A stretch of DNA of 64,000 nucleotides from Duganella margarita. Lineage in GTDB: Bacteria > Pseudomonadota > Gammaproteobacteria > Burkholderiales > Burkholderiaceae_D. Made by a program: the position numbers and the translations under genes. Below, piece by piece: positions 63,057 to 64,000 of the stretch. The DNA lies in assembly GCF_009857535.1 (NCBI RefSeq), contig NZ_WWCS01000005.1, positions 248,001 through 312,000 of the forward strand, in the 5' to 3' direction. The notes beneath the pieces were generated by a model. That model searched no databases. It was not told where the DNA came from and worked only from the letters and a program-made list of their open reading frames with translations. Each line of letters starts with the position of its first letter. Within the stretch, counting starts at the first letter, position 1.

Positions 63057-64000
63057 CTACGGCGCGTTGCCGATGCTGCGGGTGGCGGTGGTGGCGTTGA
63101 CTGCGCCCACCCGCGGGATCGCGGCGGTGGCGGCACGGGCGGCATTGGCGGTGGTGCCGGCGATGTCGTTGATGTTGTAGGCGGCAATGGCTGCGGCCAG
63201 CGCTGGGTTGGCGCGCAGGTCGGCCGGTATGTTGGCGGCGTTCTGTGCGGCGGCCACTTGGGCGGCGTTGGTCCGCTCGGCGGCGGCTTGTGCTGCGGCT
63301 GCCTGCTGGGCGGCATTGGCGGCGGCGGCCGCTTGTTGCGTGGCGTTGGCAGCGGCGGCGTTGGCGGCGGCCAGGCTGGCGGCGGTTTCCTGCACGGCGG
63401 CGGCCTGTTGCGCCGCGACATTGGCTGCGGTGGTGGCGGCGTCAGCGGTTCCGGCGTTGTTCTGCGCCAGGCGTGATTGCGCGGCGGCGGCGACGGCGGC
63501 TGCATTCTGGGCCGCCATGGCGTCGGCGGCGTTCTGCGCGGCCTGCGCCTGCACGGCGGCCGACTGCGCGGCCGAGTTGGCGATGGCGACCTGGGCGGCA
63601 GCGGCTTGCGCGGTCTGCGCCTGCTGCGCGGCACTGGCGTTGGCGGGCAGTACAGGAATGTTCTCTACGGCGTTCTGCGCCGCCACGGCTTGTTGCTGCG
63701 CCTGCTGTGCAGCGCCGTTGGCAGTCGTGACGGTGGCCGTGGCTTGCTGACGCGCTGTCTGTGCCTGTGCAGTGGCTTGCGCCTGCTGGGCTGCGGTCAA
63801 TGCGCTTTGTTCGGCCTGCTCGGTGGCCGTCGGTGCGGCTTGCTGCGCTTGCTGGGTTTGCTGTGCAGCGGTAGTGGCATTGACTGCATTCTGGGCCTGT
63901 TGGGCATTCTGCGCCTGCAGACTGGCCTGGTCCCGTTGCGCCGCGAGCGTTTGCTGTGCCTGCTGGCCCTGCAGTGCGGTTTGGGCTTGCTGCGCCTGGC
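63057..64000 (-). CDS. very Ala/Gln/Asn-rich low-complexity protein, 5' end outside window
   Basis: The frame is open from the right edge to the stop at 63057 (at least 314 residues); the start lies beyond the window. The visible part is dominated by Ala, Gln, Asn, Thr and Val in a roughly 7-residue rhythm (AAQQAQQQAVAAQNAVEN, AAVQAQAAQNAADAMAAQNAA), predicting a long coiled coil, then a distinct tail (NIPADLRANPALAAAIAAYNINDIAGTT). No motif identifies it. Such proteins may be cell-envelope fibres or structural filaments; that is inference. The codon-level repetition suggests expansion by repeat slippage. Confidence 0.7.
   Translation of the reverse strand, partial: QAQQAQTALQGQQAQQTLAAQRDQASLQAQNAQQAQNAVNATTAAQQTQQAQQAAPTATEQAEQSALTAAQQAQATAQAQTARQQATATVTTANGAAQQAQQQAVAAQNAVENIPVLPANASAAQQAQTAQAAAAQVAIANSAAQSAAVQAQAAQNAADAMAAQNAAAVAAAAQSRLAQNNAGTADAATTAANVAAQQAAAVQETAASLAAANAAAANATQQAAAAANAAQQAAAAQAAAERTNAAQVAAAQNAANIPADLRANPALAAAIAAYNINDIAGTTANAARAATAAIPRVGAVNATTATRSIGNAP

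Overview
The window reads as a chromosomal segment of a GC-rich betaproteobacterium of the Oxalobacteraceae (Massilia/Duganella/Janthinobacterium type). The evidence is the minus-strand run yebC-purD-hemF-nadD-rsfS-rlmH-maf-rng, a PEP-CTERM protein of the FxDxF type, a long-form isocitrate lyase, and a family of short palindromic repeats in 3' gaps. The genus is an inference from gene content; no rRNA is present.

Layout. 1-12 kb: an S9D-type peptidase cut by the left edge, two secreted proteins, a LysR regulator divergent from a PdxI/YdbC-like aldo-keto reductase, aceA with a perfect palindrome in its promoter region, a periplasmic methyltransferase-like protein, a DUF2809 protein, a secreted S53 peptidase and a PEP-CTERM protein. 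12-19.4 kb: the minus-strand housekeeping cluster (tRNA/rRNA and ribosome maintenance, NAD, haem and purine synthesis). 19.5-29.7 kb: a Tat-exported PhoD-like phosphatase with a large Ala-rich insertion, a DMT exporter, mgsA, a quinone oxidoreductase, pepN and fbp.

29.8-36.8 kb is a compact integrative element in the 3' end of tRNA-Thr(CGT). It is bounded by an exact 20-bp direct repeat, carries a tyrosine integrase next to the tRNA, a serine recombinase behind a repeat array that looks like its recombination site, a ParB-like protein and a string of overlapping genes I do not recognise. It has no recognisable phage structural, replication or conjugation genes, and is the best candidate for an undescribed system here. 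36.8-41.6 kb is a second, lower-GC accessory stretch: two unknown minus-strand genes, a NYN-domain RNase-like protein, and an orphan type VI secretion module (PAAR protein, hydrolase-like effector, two secreted candidate immunity proteins).

41.6-56.6 kb returns to core-type sequence: regulators (NarL, AraC, LysR, TetR), a FUSC transporter, a class V aminotransferase-like protein, an exported alpha/beta hydrolase, a PepSY/DUF2946 metal-linked pair, msrA, a cupin-8 protein and a DUF1275 membrane protein. 56.7-61.7 kb is a complete red-light sensing set: bacteriophytochrome kinase, single-domain response regulator, a hybrid kinase and the haem oxygenase that makes the biliverdin chromophore. The window ends with a LivK-type binding protein and an extremely Ala/Gln-rich protein cut by the right edge.
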